This document shows, piece after piece, positions 9,266 through 19,906 of a stretch of DNA of 64,000 nucleotides (the stretch's first letter is position 1; every line of letters starts with the position of its first letter). Below the pieces are notes generated by a model, which did not search any database, was not told the DNA's origin, and worked only from the letters and a program-made list of their open reading frames with translations. The DNA comes from Corynebacterium rouxii (GTDB taxonomy: Bacteria > Actinomycetota > Actinomycetes > Mycobacteriales > Mycobacteriaceae). A program made the position numbers and the translations under genes. Where the stretch lies: the NCBI RefSeq assembly GCF_902702935.1, contig NZ_LR738855.1:1364001-1428000 (forward strand). The letters are read 5' to 3'.

Positions 9266-10414
9266 TTATCGATTGCTATCTAACACGCCATTTTCAATCG
9301 AATCGCGGGTAGCATTTTGGTGATCATCAAAATTATTGGTGAACACAGTGGTCCCGTTTTTATCAATCGTTACGAAGTACAACCAGTCCCCCTCGGCAGG
9401 ATTTTCAAGTGCTTCAATAGCTTGAACGGAAGCACTAGCGATCGGAGTATCTGGTAGCCCATCTTTAGCATAAGTATTCCATGCAGTCACGCGAGCGCGG
9501 TCTTCGTTAGTCGTAGCGACTTCCTGTTCTGCCAAGCCATAGTTCACAGTTGAGTCAAACTCAAGACGCATTGGCTTCGCTAAACGATTAAGAATGACAC
9601 GTGCAACCTTGTCAAAGTCCCCTGCTGGCGCTTCGCGTTCAACAAGCGAAGCCGCGGTGAGCAACTCATAAGGACTCAGACCAACAGTCTGTGCGCGCTG
9701 CGCAAGTGAAGTCTCTTCGAATGTTTCGGCACCACGTTTAATCAGATCCTGCAAAATGCCAAGGGCATCTTTTTCTGGGTTAACAACATATGAACCTGGA
9801 ACAATCAAGCCTTCCAACCGTTTAGGATCATTTGCACGCGCAGCAACTGCACCCCGAGCCCAATCTGGAACTCCAAGTTCTTCCAACGATGCTGTTGCAC
9901 CTACCTGCTGCAGTTCCTCAGAACTAATACATTTGGTCGAGCCTTGAGAACACGTCACGTCCGAAATCATTGAGTAGATTCCTTTACGTGTTTGTCCCTT
10001 AACCACTGTGACGTCCGTCAATGTGGAGCCACCATGGATTTCGAGCATATCGATCTTACGCGAAGGATCAAGCAGCGCTTTGACTGCTTCTGCAGCGCTC
10101 ATTTTCTTTTCTAGGCGATAAAAACCTGGCTCAACTTGGCTTGCCCCCGGATTAGAAAACGCTGCACCTTGGAAAGCATCGTTACTTGCGACGATCCCAC
10201 GCTCGGCAAGTTCAGGCCCTAGTTCGGAAAGAGATGACCCTTCTTTGATCTCAACAAGCGCCATCTCTCCGTTACCCGCACCCTTGTAATCGGACCCTCC
10301 GTTGACAAAATGGACGCCGATGTAAATTATCGAACCAATAATCAAGACTAAGGCAGCAAACAACACGGCCAAACCACGTTGACGCCGTTTGACGTATTTA
10401 CTTTCCATTCGCAT
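9266..10414 (-). CDS. mltG: endolytic murein transglycosylase MltG (YceG-like)
   Basis: It cleaves nascent peptidoglycan glycan strands at the membrane. A short basic N-terminus is followed by one membrane helix (about residues 14-36). A LysM-like/YceG N-terminal part and the catalytic YceG domain come next. The catalytic glutamate is E259 in AASLVEREA. Other signatures are ARVILNRLAKPMRLEFDSTVNYGL and WNTYAKDGLPDTPIASASVQAIEAL. ATG 10414 has GAAAGG nine bases upstream. It is downstream of ruvX on the same strand, the usual actinobacterial order ruvX-mltG-aroE. Confidence 0.94.
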   Translation of the reverse strand: MRMESKYVKRRQRGLAVLFAALVLIIGSIIYIGVHFVNGGSDYKGAGNGEMALVEIKEGSSLSELGPELAERGIVASNDAFQGAAFSNPGASQVEPGFYRLEKKMSAAEAVKALLDPSRKIDMLEIHGGSTLTDVTVVKGQTRKGIYSMISDVTCSQGSTKCISSEELQQVGATASLEELGVPDWARGAVAARANDPKRLEGLIVPGSYVVNPEKDALGILQDLIKRGAETFEETSLAQRAQTVGLSPYELLTAASLVEREAPAGDFDKVARVILNRLAKPMRLEFDSTVNYGLAEQEVATTNEDRARVTAWNTYAKDGLPDTPIASASVQAIEALENPAEGDWLYFVTIDKNGTTVFTNNFDDHQNATRDSIENGVLDSNR

Positions 10415-10526
10415 CGATGTGAGCCTTTCGTTTCAGGTCGCTACTGACCTTGCTAGATTATTGATTCTACTTTTTACAGCGATTATTTTCAGTTGCAGCG
10501 CCGCATTATGCTGCAAGTGGGCTTTT

Positions 10527-11042
10527 CTACGGGGTTGTCCGATTCTCTAGTATGTTGTTTCGGGCATCCAACCAAGATTGAAGAATTTCTACTGCTGCGG
10601 CTTGGTCAACAACGCTTCTCCCCTTTTTCGCTGAAACACCAGAGGCTCTGAGAGCTTGCGTCGCAACCACGGTGGTCAGACGCTCATCAGCCATTTTCAC
10701 TGCAACATGTTCACACCCATTTTTATGCATCCGACGCCGAATCCTAAAAGCGACATCTTTGGCATGTTTGACGCTTTTTGAACCATTGCCTTTTAGATCT
10801 CGCGGAAGCCCGACAACTACTTCTACTATGTGATTGTCACAAATTACTTCTGCGATTCTGTCGATGTCTTGCTTATCGCTGTCTTTAAGCCCTGTTTCGC
10901 GTGCGACTGTTTCAAATGGCGTTGCTATACGAGCACCAGAATCGGACATTGCTAATCCAATTCGAACGGTACCTACATCAACGCCGAGTCGTCGCCCCAT
11001 GCCGGGATCGTTATCTCCGGGAATGTCTGGTTGAACTACCAT
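10527..11042 (-). CDS. ruvX: YqgF/RuvX family putative Holliday junction resolvase or pre-16S rRNA nuclease
   Basis: RNase H-fold nuclease; in E. coli YqgF matures the 16S rRNA 5' end and in mycobacteria RuvX resolves junctions. Motifs seen are [21 protein letters not shown] (first catalytic Asp), [25 protein letters not shown] and [15 protein letters not shown] (last catalytic Asp). The start is placed at ATG 11042 (MVVQPDIPG), with AAGGA about 8 bases upstream, giving 171 residues, typical length. It lies between alaS and mltG. Confidence 0.93.
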   Translation of the reverse strand: MVVQPDIPGDNDPGMGRRLGVDVGTVRIGLAMSDSGARIATPFETVARETGLKDSDKQDIDRIAEVICDNHIVEVVVGLPRDLKGNGSKSVKHAKDVAFRIRRRMHKNGCEHVAVKMADERLTTVVATQALRASGVSAKKGRSVVDQAAAVEILQSWLDARNNILENRTTP

Positions 11043-11232
11043 GTAAAAATCCTTACAGCGTGAACATTGCGCAGTCACTAAAGTAAACTTTTGACGTTTA
11101 AAGGCACAATTGACACGTACGGCGATGTACCTAGCAAATAAATGTTACCTATTTGTGACCGTCGAACGCCAACTTATGGGTTTTATGCCACTATTACCAC
11201 GATATTTATCAAATATTACTAGAGCTCATTCA

Positions 11233-11288
11233 AAAAAATCCGACCGTATCGACGAACAGTAAATTATTGTTTACATCGATGCGGTCGG
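11233..11288 (-). terminator. intrinsic terminator downstream of alaS
   Basis: Arms 11240-11252 and 11276-11288 pair over 13 positions with one G-T wobble. On the minus strand the stem is followed by ATTTTTTTG. It closes the alaS transcript, so ruvX must have its own promoter upstream of 11042. Confidence 0.85.
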
Positions 11289-11306
11289 GGTTTCAAAATA
11301 AATCGC

Positions 11307-13973
11307 TTATGCTGACATCTCTGCCTTTACAGCTGCAATTCCTTGCTCGAATCCACTAGAGTTTCGTGCAGATCCTTGAGCCATGTCTGGCTTCCCACCG
11401 CCATTTCCTTCAATGTACTGTCCTAGGATCTTCGCGTATGCATTCGCTTTATATCCTGCGGAAACAGCAGCCTTTGTAGCGCCGACAACAAATGGTGCCT
11501 TACCGGAGGCGTCTTCGCCCACCAAAGCAACCACTGCAGGAACATCGCCTAAGCGTTGTTTAATATCTGCAGCAAGAGAACGAAGATCACCCATGTTTTC
11601 CACATCGGAGACTCGCTGGGCAACAAGCTTGATCCCATTGACCTCTATGGCCCCTGCAACTAGCCCCGCAGCTTGGGCAAGCAATTGAGCCGAACGCATA
11701 TCAGCAATAGCTTTTTCAGCGTCTTTAAGCTTTTGAGTCAATGCAGCAATACGATCTGGTAACTCTTCCGGCTTAACTTTCATTGAGGATGCGATGTTTT
11801 CTACAAGCGCTTGCTCTTTGGCCAAGTACTTGAAGGAATCGAGTCCTGTGTACGCCTCGATACGACGTACGCCTGATCCCACAGAAGATTCACCCAAAAT
11901 TGCAACAGGGCCGATTTGCGAAGAATGTGCTACATGTGTGCCACCGCATAACTCGATGGAGAATGGTCCACCAACTTCGATGACACGAACTTCCGATCCA
12001 TAATTCTCACCGAACAAGGCCAGTGCTCCCATTGCTTTTGCTTCCTCGAGAGAGGTTTCAATGGTATTAACATCCCAATCGGAGTCAACGGCTTGGTTAG
12101 TTATGTTCTGAATTTCTTCCAGCTGCCGTGGTGTCAAGCTTTCAGTGTAGTTAAAGTCAAAGCGAAGATAGCCAGGCTTGTTCATAGAACCAGCCTGAAC
12201 CGCGGTAGGGCCAAGCACTTGGCGCAGAGCAGCATGGATCAAGTGCGTTCCTGTGTGCGCTTGTCGAGCAGCATGACGCCAGTCACTATCTACCTGTGCG
12301 GTTACGACATCGCCAACGCTTAGTCCGCCCTGTGCCACAGTAGCCTTATGGACCCAGAGCTTCTTTCCAATTTTTTGGACGTCATTGACATTTAGCACTG
12401 TGTCGCCCATGAGAATTTGACCGCGGTCGCCTAACTGGCCACCTGCTTCTGCATAAAGCGGAGATGCTTCCAGAATTACTTCGACTTTTTCACCGGCTTT
12501 GATTTCGTTAACCTTGTTGCCGGCGGACAATAGACCCAATACCTTGGAATCGGTTGTGAGCTCATCATAGCCAGTAAAGACTGTAGGGTGCTCGTCTACC
12601 CATTCACGGTATATGGACAAATCCGCGTGCCCATGTTTTTTAGCGCGATTGTCGGCTTTTGCTCGTGCGCGCTGCTCCGCCATCAATGAATTAAAGCCTT
12701 CAATGTCAACGTTGAGTCCCGCTTCAGCTGCCATCTCAAGCGTCAGATCGATGGGGAAACCGTAGGTATCGTGAAGCTTAAAAGCAGCTGCGCCGTCAAG
12801 AACTTTATTTCCGGAATTCTTTACTTGGTCTGCTTTGTCTTCGAAAAGCTCGGTTCCTGAAGCCAAAGTCTTAAGGAATGCCTTTTCTTCGGTGATCGCA
12901 ACTCGAAGAATACGCTCACGGTTATCCGCAATTTCTGGATATGAAGGAGTCATCGTATCCATGATGGTGTTCATGAACTTTTCAAGCGTCTTACCCTTAG
13001 CACCAAGCAAATGTGCAGATCGAATGATACGACGCAACAGGCGACGCAGAATGTATCCGCGTCCTTCATTTCCTGGAGTCACTCCGTCAAGAATGAGCAT
13101 CATGCCCGTACGCGAGTGGTCAGCAATCACACGGAAACGAATATTATCATCGTCATTCGTACCGTAAGTTGCTCCAGTCAGCTCTTCTGCAACATTAATA
13201 ACTGGTCGCAACAGATCAGTTTCATAGACGTTGTCTACACATTGAAGGATACAAGCAACACGCTCAATGCCCATTCCGGTGTCAATGTTCTTTTTAGGAA
13301 GCGGTCCGATAATTTCAAAATTATCCTTGCCGATGCCTTCTCCACGCTCATTTTCCATGAAAACCAAGTTCCAGATTTCCATGTAGCGGTTGTCATCAGC
13401 AATTGGACCACCTTCAGCACCATATTCGGGGCCACGGTCATAGTAAATTTCCGAGCACGGACCGCAAGGGCCAGGGATGCCCATTGACCAGTAATTATCC
13501 GCCATGCCTAGTCGCTGGATGCGTTCGCTAGGAACACCAATCTTTTTGTTCCAGATTTCTGCGGCTTCGTCGTCATCAAGGTAGACAGTGACCCACAGGC
13601 GCTCAGGATCTAACCCCAAGCCACCTTCAGCGACCGCTCCAGTGAGCAACTGCCATGCATGTGTGATGGCGCCTTCTTTAAAGTATTGACCGAAGGAGAA
13701 GTTACCCGCCATCTGAAAGAACGTATTGTGGCGGGTAGTAATACCTACTTCCTCGATATCAAGGGTGCGTACGCATTTTTGAATCGACGTTGCGGTGCCA
13801 TTAGGAAACGGTGGGTTCTGTTGACCCAAGAAGTATGGTTTGAACGGAACCATACCTGCGTTGACGAACAGCAGGTTCGGGTCGTCAAGAATCAACGACG
13901 CGCTTGGAACAGCTTCGTGTCCAGCTTTGACGAAGTGATTAGTAAAGCGTTCCCGAATTTCATGGGTCTGCAC
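11307..13973 (-). CDS. alaS: alanyl-tRNA synthetase
   Basis: Class II synthetase that charges tRNA-Ala and edits mischarged Ser/Gly. The catalytic core contains [16 protein letters not shown] and [14 protein letters not shown]. The editing domain has the zinc ligands [11 protein letters not shown] and [11 protein letters not shown] coiled region and DHHA1-like C-terminus ([12 protein letters not shown]) follow. I place the start at GTG 13973 ([10 protein letters not shown] in homologs), which has GAGGA 8 bases upstream and gives 888 residues. ATG 14009 would add 12 residues and also has a purine-rich upstream, so the start is not fully certain. A terminator lies downstream. Confidence 0.96.
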   Translation of the reverse strand: MQTHEIRERFTNHFVKAGHEAVPSASLILDDPNLLFVNAGMVPFKPYFLGQQNPPFPNGTATSIQKCVRTLDIEEVGITTRHNTFFQMAGNFSFGQYFKEGAITHAWQLLTGAVAEGGLGLDPERLWVTVYLDDDEAAEIWNKKIGVPSERIQRLGMADNYWSMGIPGPCGPCSEIYYDRGPEYGAEGGPIADDNRYMEIWNLVFMENERGEGIGKDNFEIIGPLPKKNIDTGMGIERVACILQCVDNVYETDLLRPVINVAEELTGATYGTNDDDNIRFRVIADHSRTGMMLILDGVTPGNEGRGYILRRLLRRIIRSAHLLGAKGKTLEKFMNTIMDTMTPSYPEIADNRERILRVAITEEKAFLKTLASGTELFEDKADQVKNSGNKVLDGAAAFKLHDTYGFPIDLTLEMAAEAGLNVDIEGFNSLMAEQRARAKADNRAKKHGHADLSIYREWVDEHPTVFTGYDELTTDSKVLGLLSAGNKVNEIKAGEKVEVILEASPLYAEAGGQLGDRGQILMGDTVLNVNDVQKIGKKLWVHKATVAQGGLSVGDVVTAQVDSDWRHAARQAHTGTHLIHAALRQVLGPTAVQAGSMNKPGYLRFDFNYTESLTPRQLEEIQNITNQAVDSDWDVNTIETSLEEAKAMGALALFGENYGSEVRVIEVGGPFSIELCGGTHVAHSSQIGPVAILGESSVGSGVRRIEAYTGLDSFKYLAKEQALVENIASSMKVKPEELPDRIAALTQKLKDAEKAIADMRSAQLLAQAAGLVAGAIEVNGIKLVAQRVSDVENMGDLRSLAADIKQRLGDVPAVVALVGEDASGKAPFVVGATKAAVSAGYKANAYAKILGQYIEGNGGGKPDMAQGSARNSSGFEQGIAAVKAEMSA

Positions 13974-14135
13974 AGCAGTAGTCCTCGCTTGATAGTTAAC
14001 AGTTTTCATTTCTCTTTACTGCATGACCTGAGTGTGCACATGCCAGCAGAAAAGCAATCGGTTTTCTAGCTTACCCGTAGATCGATCAAAACAAATCACA
14101 GGCCTTGCGTATCATCAAATCTTTTTACCAAAAGC

Positions 14136-15494
14136 TTATCGACGTTGCCCTCGTACAATCCTACGCAACTTGCCTAAGTAACTCTCGATCCGTTGTTCTG
14201 CCCCATGCTCGCTTGGGCGATAATAAACAACATCCTCAAGTCCGTCAGGGATATATTGCTGCTCGACAATTCCTCGAGGATCATCATGCGGGTACTTATA
14301 CCCAACGGCGTTTCCCAGTTGCTTGGCACCCGCATAATGACCATCACGCAAATGCGCTGGAACTGGACCTGTTTTACCTTGCTTTACGTCTGCTAGCGCA
14401 GCATCGATCGCAGTTATCACAGCGTTGGATTTTGGCGCCGTCGCCAAGTGAATAGTTGCCTGCGCTAAATTGATACGTGCTTCTGGCATACCAATCAAAG
14501 CGACTGCTTGACTCGCCGCTACTGCTACGCTCAATGCTTGAGGATCCGCCATGCCAACGTCTTCACTGGCGTGAATCACAAGGCGACGCGCGATAAAACG
14601 GGGGTCTTCTCCTGCATCGATCATTCTGGCGAGATAATGCAATGCAGCATCAACATCAGAGCCTCTCATCGACTTGATAAAAGCACTGACAACGTCATAA
14701 TGCTGATCTCCATCGCGATCATATCGAACAATAGCTTTGTCAACATTGTGCCGAATGATCTCAGGCGTTAGCTCTTCCCCATCGGCTAGAGATTCAGATG
14801 CCGCTTCTAAATAGGTTAATGAACGCCGTGCATCGCCGCCTGAAAGGAGAACTAGTTGTTCCAACGCTTCGTCAGAAATAGTGATTCGATTACTAAGACC
14901 TCTTTTATCTTGCAAGGCATGCAACAACACGGTTTTAATATCGTCATGAGTTAAAGGTTTTAATTGCAGAATGAGCGAGCGTGAAAGCAACGGCGCAACT
15001 ACGGAAAACGAAGGATTTTCAGTTGTAGCTGCAACCAACAAAACTGTTCGGTTTTCTACGGCAGCAAGTAAGGCGTCTTGTTGCGTCTTGGAAAAACGAT
15101 GGACCTCGTCGATAAATAAGACCGTCCGTTTTCCATGAATAAGGTTTCGACGTGCTTGATCGATAACCTCTCTGATTTCTTTCACGCCAGAATTTAATGC
15201 AGATAATCCAACAAATTCATGGCCAGTACCAGCACTTATCAACGAAGCAATCGTGGTTTTACCAGTTCCAGGAGGCCCATATAAAATCACAGATGCATCA
15301 CCAGATCCAGCAATCAGCCGCTGTAGAGGCTTCCCAGGGTCTAACAGATGGCGTTGCCCCACAACTTCATCCAACGATTGAGGGCGCATGCGTGCTGCCA
15401 ATGGTGCATACGGCCCCGCTTTGAAAAAGTTATGAGCATCTGAATCACTAAATGACCGAGCAGTTTGGACTGAAGAATCAAAAAGAGAATCCAT
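14136..15494 (-). CDS. rarA: replication-associated recombination protein A (RarA/MgsIP family AAA+ ATPase)
   Basis: RuvB-like clamp-loader ATPase that acts at stalled replication forks. It has Walker [15 protein letters not shown], Walker [20 protein letters not shown], sensor 1 [20 protein letters not shown], and the MgsA C-terminal tetramerisation domain ([28 protein letters not shown], then [22 protein letters not shown]). It is 452 residues, normal length. The start is ATG 15494 or the adjacent GTG 15497. Position next to alaS matches M. tuberculosis order. Confidence 0.95.
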   Translation of the reverse strand: MDSLFDSSVQTARSFSDSDAHNFFKAGPYAPLAARMRPQSLDEVVGQRHLLDPGKPLQRLIAGSGDASVILYGPPGTGKTTIASLISAGTGHEFVGLSALNSGVKEIREVIDQARRNLIHGKRTVLFIDEVHRFSKTQQDALLAAVENRTVLLVAATTENPSFSVVAPLLSRSLILQLKPLTHDDIKTVLLHALQDKRGLSNRITISDEALEQLVLLSGGDARRSLTYLEAASESLADGEELTPEIIRHNVDKAIVRYDRDGDQHYDVVSAFIKSMRGSDVDAALHYLARMIDAGEDPRFIARRLVIHASEDVGMADPQALSVAVAASQAVALIGMPEARINLAQATIHLATAPKSNAVITAIDAALADVKQGKTGPVPAHLRDGHYAGAKQLGNAVGYKYPHDDPRGIVEQQYIPDGLEDVVYYRPSEHGAEQRIESYLGKLRRIVRGQRR

Positions 15495-15530
15495 CACGCT
15501 CCTCAGCCTCCTTTTCGTTAGTCTGCAACT

Positions 15531-16790
15531 CTATTCAGCCGACTCATCGTCCGTGAGGAGGTCAACAACTGCTTGGGCAAAATTAGCAACTACCGGAAAT
15601 CTCGTATCCGACTCTCGTTGCGCAAATCGATTCAATGCTTCAAATGTCTCATAGAGATCCTGTCGAAGCAAAGCAACCAAATCTGCATCCTCACTCGTAT
15701 CTGGAATAAACGTTCCCAGTAGAATATCGCCAGTAGCGGCAATTTCTTTAACGATTTCCTCGACATCAAATGCAGTCGCATTTTCGGTACCTATTTTATG
15801 AAAAAGCTCTTCATAGGCTTCACTGCTAGAACCTAAATACATCATCGTTACGCTTGAAAAAGCCCAGCCGATTAGTGCAGTTAAAATCCGCGCGTGTAAA
15901 CGGGGCGTATTCCGTACGTTGGGCCACATATCCCCAACCTGTTGTACCCATGATTCGATGAAAATATCTGCTTCAGCATCCGAGATGGGGCGAGCAAAAA
16001 GATACTGAGGAAAACCTGCGATAACACTAGCCACATCAAAGGCCGCATCACGGAATCCGGCCCACTCATAATCTAAAAACTCGGTGCGGTCAGCCACAAT
16101 AATGTTGTCTGGAGACAAATCAAATGGTGTAAAGGCTCGATGTTGACCGGTAACTAACCTTCGCATTGCTTCTTGTGCAAAGCTTTTCACTACATCCGGA
16201 ACCGTAATCCCGGCTTGTTCCACAAGTGTGATTCCCACGCCGATATTAAGACGCAGTAACCTTTCTCTGAAACCGTGCATAGGCTGCACTTCTGGATGTT
16301 TGACTAACATCCTATGGAGCAAAATATTAAAATCTTGTTCCTTGGCAGCTGTTCCTACATGCAGCTTTCCGATAGCTTCACCCAAATTGCGCAAAATCCC
16401 AATTCGCACATCATTTTCATGTCGCTCAAGGAGCTCGGCGAATGTATCTCCATCTCCGGAATCGGAAATCACCAGAAGGTGCTGTTCTACGTCATAGGCC
16501 AAGAGGACAGGACCTGGTCGAACATCAGCATTCAGAGATGTTGTGAACTGATAAGAAACTACTTCACGCATCAGCGTGGATTCGTCGATAAGCCTTCCAG
16601 TGGGCGGGATATATTTCACAACCACTGAACGATTGGGAAAAAATGGGGACGACGCGACACGAGCTCTCAATACGACTGCTGCTCCTGATCCTGCTAAGCG
16701 ATCCCAATCAGTCAATGATTGCGAACCACCATAACGCTTAGTCAAAAGTTCTTCAGCAGCAGAAATAATCTGGCTGTGCGATTCAAACAT
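15531..16790 (-). CDS. aminoglycoside phosphotransferase/choline kinase-like protein, atypical catalytic loop
   Basis: The protein has an APH/kinase-like fold of unknown substrate. Seen are an N-lobe lysine in VVKYIPPTGR, the Brenner-like loop AFTPFDLSPDNIIV where the usual HGD is PFD (Asp and Asn kept, His lost), and EFLDYEWAGFRDAAFDVAS, corresponding to the metal-binding DxE. The C-terminal helical half is long. The start is most likely ATG 16790 (MFESHSQI) or GTG 16793, the latter 8 bases after AAGGAAG; about 419 residues. It lies between aspS and rarA on the same strand. Resistance to aminoglycosides should not be inferred: this is a conserved chromosomal position and the family phosphorylates many small molecules. 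Confidence 0.75.
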   Translation of the reverse strand: MFESHSQIISAAEELLTKRYGGSQSLTDWDRLAGSGAAVVLRARVASSPFFPNRSVVVKYIPPTGRLIDESTLMREVVSYQFTTSLNADVRPGPVLLAYDVEQHLLVISDSGDGDTFAELLERHENDVRIGILRNLGEAIGKLHVGTAAKEQDFNILLHRMLVKHPEVQPMHGFRERLLRLNIGVGITLVEQAGITVPDVVKSFAQEAMRRLVTGQHRAFTPFDLSPDNIIVADRTEFLDYEWAGFRDAAFDVASVIAGFPQYLFARPISDAEADIFIESWVQQVGDMWPNVRNTPRLHARILTALIGWAFSSVTMMYLGSSSEAYEELFHKIGTENATAFDVEEIVKEIAATGDILLGTFIPDTSEDADLVALLRQDLYETFEALNRFAQRESDTRFPVVANFAQAVVDLLTDDESAE

Positions 16791-16915
16791 CACGTCGGTT
16801 TCTTCCTTTTCATTAAGCGATACCGCTTTCGCGAAAATCGGGGCTCCATTAGCATCATTATGACGCCAACAAAGCCCCAATTTCTAGTGCCTAGCCCACT
16901 GTGAGCTTTGCATTG

Positions 16916-18715
16916 TTAGACCGCGGACTCGTCAGTCTTTTTCTTTGGTTTGAAATCCACGCCAGTTTCTCGACGCTGCTCAAGTGGAATGGGTGCGGGA
17001 GCGTCGGTCAGCGGATCAACGCCACCACCTGACTTCGGGAACGCAATTACGTCACGAATTGAGGAGAATCCGCCAAGCAACGAGACGATTCGATCCCAAC
17101 CGAAAGCAATTCCGCCGTGTGGAGGAGCGCCGAAGGCAAAGGCATCAAGCAAGAAACCAAACTTCTCGCGAGCTTCATCCTCCGTGATGCCCATAACTTT
17201 AAAGACTCGTTCTTGAACATCACGACGGTGAATACGAATCGAACCGCCACCGATTTCATTACCGTTGCAGACAATGTCGTAAGCATAAGCAGTTGCTTCT
17301 CCTGGATTCTCGTCAAAAGAATCTAGCCATTCAGGCTTCGGAGAAGTAAAAGCGTGGTGAACTGCAGTCCACTTCGAATGACCAAGTGCCACATCTCCTG
17401 ATGCCGTTGCATCCGCAGATGGCTCGAACAACGGTGCATCTACGACCCAAGTAAATGCCCAATCACCTTCCTTGATCAAGTCAAGTTTCTTAGCGATTTC
17501 GTTTCGAGCAGCACCCAAGAGCGCGCGTGAGCTCTTAGTCTCACCAGCAGCAAAGAAAATGCAATCGCCTGGCTTTGCGCCAACATGGGCTGCAATACCA
17601 GCACGTTCTTCGTCAGTGATGTTCTTAGAAACTGGGCCGGTAAGCTCACCATTCTCGCCGACCAAAATGTATGCGAGCCCCTTAGCTCCGCGCTGTTTCG
17701 CCCATTCCTGCCAAGCATCAAGCTGACGACGTGGCTGAGAAGCTCCACCATCCATCACAACTGCACCGACGTATTCATTTTGGAACACTCGGAAAGTGGT
17801 GTTCTTGAAGAAGTCTGTGCACTCAACGATCTTAATGTCGAACCGTAGATCGGGCTTGTCCGAACCATATAGACGCATAGCATCGGCATACGTCATGCGT
17901 GGAATCGGTGTAGGAATCTCATATCCGATGAGCTTCCACAGCGAAGAAACAATCTCTTCAGCCAATGCGATGACATCATCTTGATCAACAAAGCTCATCT
18001 CGATATCGAGCTGAGTAAATTCAGGTTGACGGTCAGCGCGGAAATCCTCATCTCGATAACAACGAGCAATTTGGTAGTAGCGCTCCATGCCCGCAACCAT
18101 TAAAAGCTGCTTGAATAGCTGCGGTGATTGAGGTAGCGCGTACCATGATCCTGGCTTCAGACGAGCTGGGACAAGAAAGTCACGGGCACCTTCTGGAGTC
18201 GAACGCGTCAGAGTTGGCGTCTCGATTTCAACAAAATCGTGAGAATCGAGTACATTACGCGCCGCTTTATTAGCTTGCGACCGCAACCTCAAGGCTGCGC
18301 CTTGGTTCGGGCGACGCAAGTCTAGGTAACGATACTTAAGGCGTGTCTCTTCTCCGACTTCGCCTCCCTGAGAAACATCATCAATCTGAAATGGTAATGG
18401 TGCAGCTTCATTCAGGATTTCCAAGTCAGTGACGTTGACCTCGATTGCACCCGAAGCAAGATTGGGGTTCTCGGAACCTTTTGGACGAGCCTCTACTTCA
18501 CCGGTTACCTTGATACAGAATTCACTCCGCAGGTGGTGTGCCTGCTCAGCTACATCATTTTCACGGAAAACGACCTGAACCAGCCCGGAAGAATCACGGA
18601 GATCGATGAAGATAACACCACCATGATCTCGACGGCGTGAAACCCAACCTGTGAGGGTAACTGTCTGGCCGGCGGTCTCTTTACCAAGATCACCTGCGAG
18701 ATGAGTGCGCAACAC
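16916..18715 (-). CDS. aspS: aspartyl-tRNA synthetase, probably non-discriminating
   Basis: Class IIb synthetase. It has an OB-fold anticodon domain ([20 protein letters not shown]), a bacterial GAD insertion, and catalytic motifs including [20 protein letters not shown] and [10 protein letters not shown]. The ORF can be opened at TTG 18724 or GTG 18721, but AAAGGA sits 10 bases before GTG 18715, which gives the MLRTHLAG start of homologs and 599 residues. Corynebacteria lack AsnRS and make Asn-tRNA by GatCAB amidation, so the enzyme is expected to charge tRNA-Asn as well; that is inference from the lineage. Confidence 0.96.
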   Translation of the reverse strand: MLRTHLAGDLGKETAGQTVTLTGWVSRRRDHGGVIFIDLRDSSGLVQVVFRENDVAEQAHHLRSEFCIKVTGEVEARPKGSENPNLASGAIEVNVTDLEILNEAAPLPFQIDDVSQGGEVGEETRLKYRYLDLRRPNQGAALRLRSQANKAARNVLDSHDFVEIETPTLTRSTPEGARDFLVPARLKPGSWYALPQSPQLFKQLLMVAGMERYYQIARCYRDEDFRADRQPEFTQLDIEMSFVDQDDVIALAEEIVSSLWKLIGYEIPTPIPRMTYADAMRLYGSDKPDLRFDIKIVECTDFFKNTTFRVFQNEYVGAVVMDGGASQPRRQLDAWQEWAKQRGAKGLAYILVGENGELTGPVSKNITDEERAGIAAHVGAKPGDCIFFAAGETKSSRALLGAARNEIAKKLDLIKEGDWAFTWVVDAPLFEPSADATASGDVALGHSKWTAVHHAFTSPKPEWLDSFDENPGEATAYAYDIVCNGNEIGGGSIRIHRRDVQERVFKVMGITEDEAREKFGFLLDAFAFGAPPHGGIAFGWDRIVSLLGGFSSIRDVIAFPKSGGGVDPLTDAPAPIPLEQRRETGVDFKPKKKTDESAV

Positions 18716-18941
18716 GTGCACCAAATCCTTTCGCTTGTACGGGAGTTAGCCCGCCCTTTGCTTATCAACTGAACGATTTTAACGCGTTACCGTAATATTC
18801 GCGACACCAGACCACCTTTTACCCCAAAGTGATTGATTGCCGTTTTCATTTGGGGTCATTTTCATCCATGCCACTTTCAATTTTGCATTTACGCTGCATA
18901 AAGGAACTCCTCACGGCTAAAACCTATGGCATGATGAGAAC

Positions 18942-19825
18942 ATGACTTTTCGTGGCGGTATAGAAAACCAGAAAATCTTGCCAGATCGGGCGGCGGTAGC
19001 GGCGGACGCATCGCTGCAGGAGGCGGCATAGGAACATTACTACTCGTAGGATTATTCCTACTCATGGGCGGCAATCCATCAGACTTAGGTCAAATTATTG
19101 GCTCTGATTCTACACAAAATCAACAACAAGCGCCCCCTGGGACTTTGGAGCACTGCAAGACAACGGATGATGCAAATGTACATGCGGACTGCCGTGTCGA
19201 ATTTACTGCTATTTCGGTTAATCAAATGTGGCAAGAACAACTTCAAAAGCAAGCTGGAATTGCATTCGAAAAACCCAACATCACAGTATTTTCACAAGCG
19301 GTTTCCACAGGTTGCGGCACCGCCTCTTCTGCTACCGGCCCTTTTTATTGCCCCCGTGATCGCACCGCCTATTTTGATGTTAGCTTCTTTGATTCCTTAC
19401 AACGTTACGGAGGCGAAAATACTCCGTTCGCGCAGGAATACATTGTGGCACATGAGATCGGGCATCATATTCAAAACCTAGAAGGCACACTAGGACTATC
19501 TGATTATAATGACCCCGGCCCTAATTCGAATGCAGTCAAGATTGAGTTACAGGCCGACTGCTATGCGGGTGTCTGGGGACATTACGCAGATAAAGGGGAT
19601 AATGCCTTCCTTGAACCGATCACCAAACAACAAGTCGATGATGCTATAACGGCGGCTCGCGCAGTTGGCGATGACAACATCCAAGAACGCGCAACCGGAA
19701 GAGTCAACGCCGAATCGTTTACTCACGGTTCTTCCGATCAGAGACAACGAGCATTCCTCGCAGGATATAATTCAGGGAAAATGAGCAGCTGCGATACTCT
19801 CGATCGGCACGTGTACAAAGACTAA
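18942..19825 (+). pseudogene. YpfJ-type neutral zinc metallopeptidase gene with a frameshift near the 5' end
   Basis: From ATG 18942 the frame reads MTFRGGIENQKIL and stops at a TAG near 19029. The family sequence continues in another frame: RSGGGSGGRIAAGGGIGTLL then LVGLFLLMGGN (membrane helix) and a peptidase domain with the zinc site VAHEIGHHIQNLEG and a distal Glu in ELQADCYAGVWGHYADKG. YpfJ homologs start MTFRGG, pass through a Gly/Ser/Arg-rich linker and then one helix, so both pieces belong to one gene. The switch needs a one-base change between about 18960 and 18985. The second frame has a stop at 18935 and no ATG before 19064, which lies inside or after the helix. Either a recent inactivation or an assembly error. 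Confidence 0.75.
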
Positions 19826-19864
19826 TTTGCTGTTAGCCGCAAAGTCATATTTGCACGATGGTTA

Positions 19865-19905
19865 ATGGATCTTTTTCCAACTTGAATAGTTGGAAAAAGA
19901 TCCAT
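19865..19905. terminator. bidirectional terminator between ypfJ and SNF2 helicase gene
   Basis: Perfect 18-bp arms (19865-19882 and 19888-19905) around TGAAT, between convergent genes. The arms themselves contain runs of T or A that can serve as U-tracts in either direction. Confidence 0.8.
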
Positions 19906-19906
19906 C

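Noticed and set aside
13011..13487. Long plus-strand reading frames inside alaS
   Set aside because: They are shadows of conserved alaS sequence on the other strand; no known motifs or start sites.
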